Below, in pieces: positions 1 through 6,409 of a DNA stretch of 15,200 bases. Position 1 is the stretch's first letter. Every line of letters starts with the position of its first letter. The notes beneath the pieces are model-generated. The model saw nothing but the letters and a program-made list of their open reading frames with translations. It did no database searches and had not been told where the DNA came from. Origin of the DNA: Verrucomicrobiota bacterium (GTDB taxonomy: Bacteria > Verrucomicrobiota > Verrucomicrobiia > Chthoniobacterales > UBA10450); contig QHNU01000185.1 in assembly GCA_003218525.1 (NCBI GenBank), forward strand, positions 1 through 15,200. The letters run 5' to 3'. The translations under genes were made by a program, and so were the position numbers.

Positions 1-11
1 TTTTTTGGGTA

Positions 12-33
12 GGGGCGGTTCACTGAACCTCCC
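12..33 (-). terminator. Hairpin just after the BrkB-family stop codon
   Basis: A near-perfect inverted repeat starts about three bases past the stop codon of the minus-strand gene. Arms GGTTCA/TGAACC surround one central base and are extended by GGG/CCC after one mismatch. Read on the minus strand it is followed by an A run, not a T run, so it lacks the tail of an intrinsic terminator. It may protect the 3' end or act with Rho. The stem is seen; the role is a guess. Confidence 0.3.
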
Positions 34-36
34 GCT

Positions 37-987
37 TCAGTCCTCTACCCCACCTTGTCGCGTCAGGTCTTTTTGCGGTTGTTCGATTTCCGTTCGTTCA
101 ACACAAACAGCGTAATCGTCAGGCTCGACCGGCCCACCGAATTTTCGCGTGTATACCTGCGTGAACTCTGCCCCGAACAGCAAAATTTGTGACGAATAAT
201 GCAACGTAATGAGTGAGCTCGCCGCCCCGTAAGCGGATCCAGCCGCTCCGCTCCCGAGATACAACCCGAGTGCCCATTTCCCGATAGCAAATAAAATCGC
301 CGTCAAAACCGATCCGACCCAAACGTTGCTCCAGCGTAATTTTACATCGGGCAGAAATTTGAAAATCATCGCGAAAACGAGGACCACGATGAAGGCATCG
401 AAGATCAGGTAAATAGAGATGGCCAGCGAGATACCCCCTGGCAGATGGGTCTGCACGTAATGACTAAACCCTTTGAGCAAACCTTCAATAACAAGAGACA
501 CCAGCAGCAAGAAGCAAATGCCTCCCACCATGGCGAAGGACAAAAATCGCGCACGAAGAAATCCCCGAAGACCAAGACCAGGTTTTGCTTTCACTCCCCA
601 CACCGTATTAAGGGCGTCCTGTAATTGCCCGAACACTCCGCTAGCGCCGAACAATGCCAGCGCGATGCCAATGATGGTGGCGACCGCGCTTCGGTTCGGC
701 TGCGCAGTTTTTTGGGCAATTTGCTGCACCACATCGAGCGCGCTCTGGTCGAGAAAATATCCCATCTGTTCAGTGATCCGCGTCCAGGCGCCGGATGGAT
801 CGTTGCGGAACAAGACTCCGACGATCGCGAGCAATAGCAGAATCAGCGGCGCGAGCGAGAACACGGTGTAGTAGGCGAGCGCCGCCCCGAGTTGAGGGGC
901 TTTGTCTTCAAGCCACTCATTAAACGTCTGTTTAAAAAGCGGAATAATCGCCCCGAACGTCAACCTTGCTGCCCGATTGGCCGCCAT
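37..987 (-). CDS. YihY/virulence factor BrkB family inner-membrane protein
   Basis: The 316-residue product matches the YihY/BrkB family of polytopic inner-membrane proteins. Their biochemical role is not settled; the old RNase BN label for YihY was withdrawn. The family start is clear near residues 30-60: a charged amphipathic stretch, then APQLGAALAYYTVFSLAPL and a long hydrophobic helix. Further helices lie near residues 100-120, 150-170, 190-215 and 220-245. The signature SSQILLFGAEFTQVY lies near residue 265 and is followed by a polar tail. The start is ATG with only a weak purine-rich stretch (GAATGAAG) before it. Oddity: between GAASS and HYSSQ the sixth helix seems about four residues shorter than the usual GAAGSLVVLLLWVYYSAQ form, as remembered. 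The gene lies downstream of the oligopeptidase on the same strand but is separated from it by palindromic repeats, so co-transcription is uncertain. Confidence 0.9.
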   Translation of the reverse strand: MAANRAARLTFGAIIPLFKQTFNEWLEDKAPQLGAALAYYTVFSLAPLILLLLAIVGVLFRNDPSGAWTRITEQMGYFLDQSALDVVQQIAQKTAQPNRSAVATIIGIALALFGASGVFGQLQDALNTVWGVKAKPGLGLRGFLRARFLSFAMVGGICFLLLVSLVIEGLLKGFSHYVQTHLPGGISLAISIYLIFDAFIVVLVFAMIFKFLPDVKLRWSNVWVGSVLTAILFAIGKWALGLYLGSGAAGSAYGAASSLITLHYSSQILLFGAEFTQVYTRKFGGPVEPDDYAVCVERTEIEQPQKDLTRQGGVED

Positions 988-1041
988 ACTTCATTCGAAA
1001 ATCGCACGGCAGATCGCGATGGGATGGTTGCGAATGGAGCT

Positions 1042-1170
1042 ACAGGCTTTTAGTCTGTCGCTTTTTTGCTCCGAACTCGCAATCTCTCGTGCCTGGGCCA
1101 CCTGCCACCGTGGCACAGGCTTCCAGCCTCTGGTTCCTTTGATCTGAGTTCACAGCCCGGGAAGGCTGTG
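1042..1170. repeat. Cluster of REP-like palindromic repeats
   Basis: The 205-base gap between two minus-strand genes holds four small inverted repeats in a row. They are ACAGGCT-ttt-AGTCTGT at 1042-1058 (one wobble pair), TGCCAC-c-GTGGCA at 1103-1115, AGGCT-tcc-AGCCT at 1117-1129 and a perfect CACAGCC-cgggaa-GGCTGTG at 1151-1170. Three share an ACAGGCT/AGCCTGT-type core, which looks like a dispersed family and not one terminator. The unit at 1042 is followed by CGCTTTTTT on the plus strand, which resembles an intrinsic terminator for plus-strand transcription. For the minus-strand oligopeptidase the cluster probably marks the 3' end of the message. No REP-associated transposase is present here. 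Confidence 0.6.
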
Positions 1171-1192
1171 TCACTTCGTCGATCTCCTCGAA

Positions 1193-3325
1193 TTATCTCT
1201 TGCCGTCGATCCGCATCCCGAGCGTTTTCACCAGAAACGCCCAGCGATCACCGATTTCGTCAATAATCTTCGTGGTCGGTTTACCCGCGCCATGTCCAGC
1301 TTTTGTCTCGATCCGGATCAGGACCGGCTTATCGCACCCTTGAGCGGCTTGGAGTGTGGCGGCGAACTTAAAACTGTGGGCCGGCACTACCCGGTCGTCA
1401 TGGTCGGCGGTAGTGATCAACGTCGGCGGATAACAGCAGCCCAGCGTAATGTGGTGCAGCGGCGAATAAGCATAGATGAATGGAAAATCATTCGGATCAT
1501 CGGAGCTGCTGTAATCGCTCGCCCAAGCCCAGCCGATTGTGAATTTTTGGAACCGCAACATATCCATCACTCCAACTGAGGGGACCGCCGCGCCAAAAAG
1601 ATCAGGACGCTGGGTCATGCACGCGCCGACGAGCAATCCGCCATTACTTCCACCGCCGATGCTAAGCCTTGGTGTGCTCGTGTACTTGTGGGCGATCAGA
1701 TATTCCGCAGCAGCGATGAAGTCATCAAACACGTTTTGCTTGACGTGTTTTTCGCCAGCCTCATGCCACCGCTCGCCGTACTCACCTCCACCACGCAGGT
1801 TCGCCACCGCGTAAATGCCGCCCATCTCCATCCAATCGAGCAACGCCGGATTAAATGATGGCGTCATCGAGATATCGAACCCGCCATAGCCATAGAGATA
1901 GGTCGCGTTTTGGCCATCGCGCTGCATTCCTTTTTTGTAGGAAAGAAACATTGGCACCCGGGTGCCATCGGCGCTCTGGTAAAAAACCTGTTCAGTCGTA
2001 TAATCGTTCGGATTGAATTTCAGTTGCGGTTTGTAAAGCGGCTCACTTGCCTGCTTGTCGAAGTCATAACGAAAAATAGCCGTTGGCATGGTGTAGCTGG
2101 TAAACGAGTAGAAGGTCTCGCGATCGTGGCGCTTTCCGGGAAAGCCAGAGGCCGATCCGAGACCCGGCAACGCGACCTCGCCGTTGGCTATCCCACCTAC
2201 CTTGAAGAGCTTCACCAGGCTATGAGCGTGATGCAGGTAATTGGCAATGAAACGATCTCCGACTAGAGTCACGCTTTCCAGCTTGTCAGCCGATTGCGGG
2301 ACTATTTCTCGTGGACTTACTGGTAATGGCTTTGAAGTATCAACCGCCACGATGCGCCCGAGCGGAGCCCCGAGATCGGTCACGAAAAAGAAAACCGCCC
2401 CTTCATTATCGATGAAGTGCCAGGCAGCATCGCCCTTCGGCAGCAACTCGATGACCTTTGCACCTGGCGCACCAAGATCTTCATAAAAGATGCGATTGTG
2501 TGGATCGGTACCTTTGCTGACGGTAATGACAAGATAATGGCCGTCATCCGTAACCTCGCCGTCGAAGAGCCATTCCTTCTGGTCCGGACGCTCGTAAACG
2601 AGCGTGTCCGCCGATTGCGCGCTACCGATTTTGTGAAAGAACAATTTCTGATTGTAGACCTGGGATCGGAGCTGGTTCTTTTCGTCGGGCTGATCATAGC
2701 GGCTGTAAAAAAAACCAGAGCCGTCCTTTGTCCAGGACGCGCTGGAAAACTTCACCCATTTCAGTTCGTCCCCACGGTCCTTGCCCGCGTCGATCTCGCG
2801 TACTTTCCACGTCTGCCAATCTGAACCCGATGTCGCCAATCCATAGGCCATCAACTTTGCGTCATCGGAAATAGCCAGCCCACCTAGCGCAATCGTGCCA
2901 TCCTTTGCCAGCGCGTTTGGATCGAGGAGCTCGCGTGGCTTTTCCTTCAGATCGCTTGCCACGTAAAGGACGCTCTGGTTTTGCAACCCGGAGTTACGTG
3001 AAATGAAATAGCGCTCCTTTTGTTTAAATGGGACACCAAATTTTTCGTAGTCCCACAGCTCTGTGATTCGTTTTTTGATTACGTCCCGTTGCGGGATCTT
3101 GCCTAAGAAATCGAACGTGATCTTGTTTTCCGCTTCAATCCACGCGCGCGATTCCGACGAATCCGGATCTTCGAGCCAGCGATACGGGTCGGCGACTTTA
3201 GTCCCGTGATAATTATCAACTTGGTCGCTTTTGCGCGCATCGGGGTAGCGGAAAGCGCGCTCGTTTTTCCCGAACGCGATGATGGCGAGACTGACAAAAA
3301 GAATAAACACCGACGTTCGTTTCAT
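1193..3325 (-). CDS. Prolyl oligopeptidase family serine peptidase (S9A), secreted
   Basis: This 710-residue protein is a prolyl oligopeptidase, which cuts short peptides after proline; the family is usually about 700 residues. A hydrophobic N-terminal segment (KRTSVFILFVSLAIIAFG) suggests export to the periplasm. The propeller-capping start is typical (YPDARKSDQVDNYHGTKVADPYRWLED, split by no gap), followed by a seven-bladed propeller to about residue 435 and an alpha/beta-hydrolase domain. Catalytic residues are visible: Ser560 in GGGSNGGLL, Asp643/644 in TADHDDRVVP, and His678 in KAGHGAG. The NLRGGGEYGERWHEAG block near residue 510 is also diagnostic. I chose the ATG at 3325 over an in-frame TTG two codons upstream because the latter lies next to a stable hairpin. 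No Shine-Dalgarno is seen, and the hairpin ends only seven bases before the ATG. The gene is intact. Confidence 0.95.
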   Translation of the reverse strand: MKRTSVFILFVSLAIIAFGKNERAFRYPDARKSDQVDNYHGTKVADPYRWLEDPDSSESRAWIEAENKITFDFLGKIPQRDVIKKRITELWDYEKFGVPFKQKERYFISRNSGLQNQSVLYVASDLKEKPRELLDPNALAKDGTIALGGLAISDDAKLMAYGLATSGSDWQTWKVREIDAGKDRGDELKWVKFSSASWTKDGSGFFYSRYDQPDEKNQLRSQVYNQKLFFHKIGSAQSADTLVYERPDQKEWLFDGEVTDDGHYLVITVSKGTDPHNRIFYEDLGAPGAKVIELLPKGDAAWHFIDNEGAVFFFVTDLGAPLGRIVAVDTSKPLPVSPREIVPQSADKLESVTLVGDRFIANYLHHAHSLVKLFKVGGIANGEVALPGLGSASGFPGKRHDRETFYSFTSYTMPTAIFRYDFDKQASEPLYKPQLKFNPNDYTTEQVFYQSADGTRVPMFLSYKKGMQRDGQNATYLYGYGGFDISMTPSFNPALLDWMEMGGIYAVANLRGGGEYGERWHEAGEKHVKQNVFDDFIAAAEYLIAHKYTSTPRLSIGGGSNGGLLVGACMTQRPDLFGAAVPSVGVMDMLRFQKFTIGWAWASDYSSSDDPNDFPFIYAYSPLHHITLGCCYPPTLITTADHDDRVVPAHSFKFAATLQAAQGCDKPVLIRIETKAGHGAGKPTTKIIDEIGDRWAFLVKTLGMRIDGKR

Positions 3326-3332
3326 AAGCAAA

Positions 3333-3352
3333 GCGCCACGGTAACGTGGCGC
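3333..3352 (-). promoter_or_regulatory. Perfect hairpin in the oligopeptidase leader
   Basis: GCGCCACG-gtaa-CGTGGCGC is a perfect 8-bp inverted repeat with a 4-base loop. On the minus strand it ends seven bases before the ATG of the prolyl oligopeptidase, where a Shine-Dalgarno sequence would normally be. As RNA it would fold very stably (GC-rich stem, UUAC loop) and could limit or gate translation. As DNA it could be an operator for a dimeric regulator. The structure is certain; the role is inferred from position alone. Confidence 0.5.
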
Positions 3353-3391
3353 GTTATCAAATTAGGAACCAAGAAATCCAAGGAGGGTGGC

Positions 3392-3523
3392 TTCTGATTT
3401 CGGATTTTGGAGATCCGAGTTCCGGCTTCTGCAAAGAAATCGATCAGGAATTCACGAAGCCAACCAAGAGGGTCCGCCTTCTAGTTTCCGGTCTCCGGTT
3501 CCTTGTTCCACATTCCGCAACTC
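3392..3523 (+). repeat. Pyrimidine-rich heptamer repeat tract in spacer
   Basis: From 3392 to 3433 the spacer can be read as six degenerate 7-base units close to TTCYGAT (TTCTGAT, TTCGGAT, TTTGGAG, ATCCGAG, TTCCGGC, TTCTGCA). A second patch at about 3485-3505 reads TTTCCGG, TCTCCGG, TTCCTTG, followed by ACATTCCGCA at 3510-3519. The same words recur in other spacers of this window. No gene is seen in 3353-3532. Confidence 0.55.
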
Positions 3524-3532
3524 CTTCCGCGC

Positions 3533-3961
3533 TTAGCCTCGTGCCGTTTTTTTTCGGAAAGCCACTGCCGCGGCATAGGCATCGATTTCTTCACCGCGGC
3601 TAAACCAACTGAAGGTGCGGCTACGCAAATTCCCGGCTCCATCGCGATAGGAAACCTGGTAAAAATGTCTTTCTGGATAACGGAATACACCGACCACCGG
3701 CTTGGTCAGTCGCAACGCCGTGAGCAAACGGCGTGGAATGTCTTTCTTTCGTTTATTTGGCAGCTCACGAAGGAGATGATCCCGATATTGCATCGCTGCC
3801 CGCAAACTGTTCTTGGAATGTCCGGCAAAATGTTTGCTGAACTCGGTCTTATTTCGCGTTACCGCCACTTGGTAGCCGCTCGGCAACACTCGGATGTTTT
3901 TGAATTCTTTATATGGGCGCCGTCGATTCACCTTTGATGATCTTGATCTCACTCCCTTCAC
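3533..3961 (-). CDS. Small basic protein with two AP2-like repeats
   Basis: This 142-residue, strongly basic protein carries two copies of an AP2/integrase-like DNA-binding layout, three beta strands followed by one helix. Repeat 1 (about residues 21-68) reads KNIRVLPSGYQVAVTRN, then FSKHFAG, then the helix SLRAAMQYRDHLLREL, which closely resembles the AP2 helix pattern (AAxxYRD). Repeat 2 (about 88-138) reads VVGVFRYPERHFYQVSYRD, then RSRTFSWF, then a helix DAYAAAVAFRKK. A lysine/arginine-rich linker joins them. The likely role is DNA binding, but no target can be read from sequence. The GTG start is preceded by AGAAGAGGAGG only three bases upstream, slightly close but strong. The gene lies alone between the oligopeptidase and an alcohol dehydrogenase remnant. 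The AP2 assignment comes from pattern recognition; an arm-type integrase-like domain is the alternative. Confidence 0.65.
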   Translation of the reverse strand: MKGVRSRSSKVNRRRPYKEFKNIRVLPSGYQVAVTRNKTEFSKHFAGHSKNSLRAAMQYRDHLLRELPNKRKKDIPRRLLTALRLTKPVVGVFRYPERHFYQVSYRDGAGNLRSRTFSWFSRGEEIDAYAAAVAFRKKTARG

Positions 3962-4001
3962 TTGCCTCCTCTTCTGAACTCTGTCGCGTGTTTTGATCCC
4001 C

Positions 4002-4223
4002 TTACTTTAGCGTGCCTACATCAATGACAAATCGATACTTCGCGTCGCTCTTCAACATTTGGTCGAAAGTACTGTTGATCTGATCCCTCGCGTCATCTCG
4101 ATGTCGCCCGCGCTCCCGCTTTCCCACAAAGGTCGAGCATCGCCTGCATTTCACAAAGGTCGAATGAGAATCCTTGAGTGCATCCCCAGCACCGTGGGTG
4201 GCATAACTTTTTGTCGCAAACAT
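4002..4223 (-). pseudogene. Remnant of a YahK-type NAD(P)-dependent zinc alcohol dehydrogenase
   Basis: The reading frame opens with MFATKSYATHGAGDALKD, which resembles the N terminus of YahK/AdhC-type cinnamyl/aldehyde reductases. It ends in DQMLKSDAKYRFVIDVGTLK, the characteristic C terminus of the same family (MLKSDVKYRFVID). Everything between, normally about 280 residues with the zinc sites and Rossmann fold, is gone. Near the join a second frame reads EMQAMLDLCGKAGA and a third reads DIEMTR, both family-like pieces that sit just before the C-terminal block in intact proteins. The gene therefore appears to have suffered a large internal deletion plus two frameshifts. An open frame of 73 codons survives, but it mixes true and shifted residues and is unlikely to make a working protein. 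GGACGGAATGGG before the ATG may be the old ribosome binding site. Confidence 0.6.
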
Positions 4224-4318
4224 CCCATTCCGTCCGCCCCGGAACGCTCGGTGTCAAAAAAGTTTTGCGCGTCGCCGGTTGCAAATAGACGCAGCCGAAA
4301 TTATCCTCGCGACCTCGC

Positions 4319-4337
4319 AATTCGCCTTGTGCGAATT
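4319..4337 (-). terminator. Hairpin downstream of the pyrophosphatase gene
   Basis: AATTCGC-cttgt-GCGAATT is a perfect 7-bp inverted repeat about 20 bases past the pyrophosphatase stop codon, in a 133-base spacer with no gene. It has no T run on the minus strand, so it is at best a partial terminator or 3'-end stabiliser. Confidence 0.35.
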
Positions 4338-4356
4338 TCTGACTGTTCCTGGTCTT

Positions 4357-4884
4357 CTATTTTTTCTTTCGCGCATGCTTGCGCACCAGGCGCGTGGCGC
4401 GTTTCGGCCCGAATCGGCCTAGCGGCTTAAATTCTTTGCCCCGCTCCCGATTGTAGAACACAAAAAAATGCTCAATTTCTTTCACCAATGTCTCATCGAG
4501 ATCATTGATTGATTCTATTTTGCCGTGCGTGGGCGACTCCGCTGCCACGGCGACGAGTCTGTCATTTCGCTCCTTCTTTCCATCTTTCGTTTGCTCCGCC
4601 TCAATCACCCCAATAAGGCGCGTCTCGACCAGACAACCGGTGAACGCCGGCTCGTCCATTAAGACCAGCGCATCAAGCGGATCTCCATCGTCAGCCACGG
4701 TTCCAGGAATCGAACCGAAGTCGAATGGGAATCTCAGGCCTTTGGCAAGCACCGTCTTCAGAACGTAAGCACGGCGGTCGAAATCGAACGCGAATTTATT
4801 ACGACTTCCTTTTGGCGTGTCGATGACCACATTGAGATTTCCTGATTTTCGATCAAATGGCGGCAGTGTCTCGAGCAGTTTCAT
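4357..4884 (-). CDS. ppa: Inorganic pyrophosphatase (family I)
   Basis: The 175-residue product hydrolyses pyrophosphate to two phosphates in the cytoplasm, pulling biosynthetic reactions forward; length is normal for bacterial family I enzymes. The metal-binding signature is DDGDPLDAL at about residues 65-73, with the aspartates of DGDPLD at 66, 68 and 71. Other family blocks are VVIDTPKGSRNKFAF near residue 20, LRFPFDFGSIPGT near 50, and LIGVIEAEQ near 90, followed by EIEHFFVFYN near 135. The early block has Asp where the Escherichia coli enzyme has Glu20 and lacks the KYE motif; a related short subgroup shares the KFAF/KFAY form, so this is probably normal. The C terminus is very basic (KHARKKK). 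The start is ATG without a clear Shine-Dalgarno. It is transcribed divergently from the next gene. Confidence 0.92.
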   Translation of the reverse strand: MKLLETLPPFDRKSGNLNVVIDTPKGSRNKFAFDFDRRAYVLKTVLAKGLRFPFDFGSIPGTVADDGDPLDALVLMDEPAFTGCLVETRLIGVIEAEQTKDGKKERNDRLVAVAAESPTHGKIESINDLDETLVKEIEHFFVFYNRERGKEFKPLGRFGPKRATRLVRKHARKKK

Positions 4885-5095
4885 TGTGCGCCGGAATTTC
4901 GCAGGCCGTACCGGATTCGCGCTTATCTTCTCACAGCAAAGTCACCCGCGTTCCGCAATGAAATTGGCTCCGCGTTCCGAATGCCTCCTGCTTGCACTGT
5001 TTTAACGTTGTAACCTTCTAACCTTCCTCCCTTCTCAGTAACCTGGCTCCAAATTCTTCTTCCTAAGTTTGCGGCTCCTCTCTAGGCTGGGGTTT
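4885..5095. other. Divergent intergenic region, probable promoters for both sides
   Basis: About 210 bases separate two divergently read genes, so promoters for both should lie here. I find no convincing paired -35/-10 boxes. Around 5012-5030 there is a short tandem TAACCTTC-type repeat and a pyrimidine-rich run like those in other spacers. No gene is visible. Confidence 0.3.
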
Positions 5096-5512
5096 ATGGC
5101 TTCTAAAATTCTTACTCTTATCTTCATTGTCGGCCTCGCCGGTACGTGCGCGATCAACGCCCAATCTCCGACACCCAGCGACTCACCCAGTGCGTCGCCT
5201 TCGCCGGCTAAACATCGCGCGCACAAGAAAGCAGAGATCAGCCCGTCCCCAGCGGCCGAAAGCACGGCATCAGCATCATCGGCCAAGCAGCGCGGTCGGA
5301 AGACTAGCCCAGCTTCGACAAGCGCGACGAAGGCCGCAACCAATGCGACCCCGGCTCCTGGCGGAGGGCATGGCTTGGTATGGGTCAATACCGAGACCCA
5401 TGTTTATCACAAGGAGGGTTCCCGGTTTTACGGAACGACTAAAAAAGGCAAGTACATGAGCGAAGCGGAGGCGGTCAAGGAAGGGGATCGAGCCGCTAAA
5501 GGAGGCGAATAA
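5096..5512 (+). CDS. Secreted small protein with Ser/Pro/Ala-rich linker and conserved C-terminal VYH motif
   Basis: The 138-residue product begins with a clear signal peptide (MASKILTLIFIVGLAGTCAINA, likely cut before QS). A low-complexity Ser/Pro/Ala/Lys-rich stretch follows to about residue 90. The last 45 residues are a compact domain with VWVNTETHVYHKEGSRFYG, then TTKKGKYMSEAEAVKEGDRAA. I remember similar tails (WVNT..VYH..G..WYG.TK.GKYM.E..A...G.RAA) in small exported proteins of Acidobacteriota and Verrucomicrobiota, without known function. An in-frame TTG nine codons upstream exists, but the ATG starts the signal peptide directly and is preferred. No strong Shine-Dalgarno is seen. Convergent with the next gene, whose stop lies 57 bases away; no clear terminator was found between them. 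Confidence 0.75.
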   Translation: MASKILTLIFIVGLAGTCAINAQSPTPSDSPSASPSPAKHRAHKKAEISPSPAAESTASASSAKQRGRKTSPASTSATKAATNATPAPGGGHGLVWVNTETHVYHKEGSRFYGTTKKGKYMSEAEAVKEGDRAAKGGE

Positions 5513-5568
5513 GCCCGATTGCAGTCGCAACTTTGGTAAGAACAGTTGGGCGTTTTGCGCTTGGGCGC

Positions 5569-6336
5569 TTACCTCGTTCCTAGATCGACTACTTCCCAGA
5601 TTGGGTGAAGTTCCCAGGCCGTGCATCGCCATGGCCTGGCAAGTCCTTGCGCGTCGAACTTCGCAATTGTGGCGCCGACCTCGCCACGGCTGCCGTGTGC
5701 ATCATCCCACATCACCAAGCCAGTTACGCGAACTTTGTGCGGTGAATGCCCGGTTGGTTGCGGGGTGTTCTCCTCAAGTCGGATGTAAGCGGCTAAATCA
5801 TGAAGGCGGATCCCGCATCGATAGAGATCTCGCTCGGTCCGTGGCGTGATTTCACAAATAACGCCGGTAGGATCGCCAACGCGCGGCGCGTGATCTAAAG
5901 GAGCTTCCAGTAATTCCAGGTGCCAGTCATGGTATTCAGGATCAGAGCAATTTGTTGATTCCGCCGGCCCCGAATACGCCAAAACCAGCCAGCCGGTCAG
6001 ACTGACGACCTGCTTCTCCAGTTCCAGGACCTTTGTTTTCTGCTCTGTATTCAACTGGCTGCGGCTATGAGCATTTGCTAACTGCTGATCAAATTCGCGC
6101 GCCCGCTCGAGAAAAGAGCTTAGGTCGCACCGGATCGACTCCGAGTTCAGCATTGCGCTCCGATTCTTACTCAGGTTGCGTTCGGCTTCGGCAGGATGCC
6201 TGGCAGAACCTGACGGCTTGCTGAGACAGGTCCACCCGGAAAGATCGAGATCGCGCAGTTCCAAGTCCCACGCGAACGCCTTCAGCGCGAAATTTAGCCA
6301 GATCGCTCCGCCGGCGACCAACGCAGTCCGATACAC
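5569..6336 (-). CDS. Exported protein of unknown function
   Basis: I do not recognise a named family. The 255-residue product starts with a hydrophobic segment (MYRTALVAGGAIWLNFALKAFAW) that should be a signal peptide or anchor. Residues about 60-110 are polar, Gln/Glu-rich and probably helical. The C-terminal half has blocks VVSLTGWLVLAYSG, CSDPEYHDWHLELLEAP, VICEITPRTERDL, VRVTGLVMWDDAH and CTAWELHPIWEV. This pattern (VTG...D..H.......WE.HP) resembles exported hypothetical proteins I have seen in Acidobacteriota, possibly a beta-barrel/OB-like fold. Several cysteines could form disulfides in the periplasm. The start is GTG with AGGA six bases upstream (AGGACGGCG-GTG). It lies 73 bases downstream of nothing on its own strand: the dehydrogenase at 6410-7312 precedes it in transcription order, so the two may share a message. 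Confidence 0.7.
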   Translation of the reverse strand: MYRTALVAGGAIWLNFALKAFAWDLELRDLDLSGWTCLSKPSGSARHPAEAERNLSKNRSAMLNSESIRCDLSSFLERAREFDQQLANAHSRSQLNTEQKTKVLELEKQVVSLTGWLVLAYSGPAESTNCSDPEYHDWHLELLEAPLDHAPRVGDPTGVICEITPRTERDLYRCGIRLHDLAAYIRLEENTPQPTGHSPHKVRVTGLVMWDDAHGSRGEVGATIAKFDAQGLARPWRCTAWELHPIWEVVDLGTR

Positions 6337-6409
6337 CGCCGTCCTATATCATCAAACCTCGGATGCCCCAATCCGCCGGATTCGACAGAGCTGGTTTCCT
6401 TGTTCGTTC

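Noticed and set aside
4252..4257. TTGACA on the minus strand as a -35 box for the dehydrogenase remnant
   Set aside because: No TATAAT-like box lies at 16-18 bases, so the match is probably chance.
4093..4320. 75-codon minus-strand frame in the spacer near the alcohol dehydrogenase remnant
   Set aside because: Only its last part (EMQAMLDLCGK) resembles the dehydrogenase family; the rest is unrelated spacer, so it was absorbed into the pseudogene interpretation.
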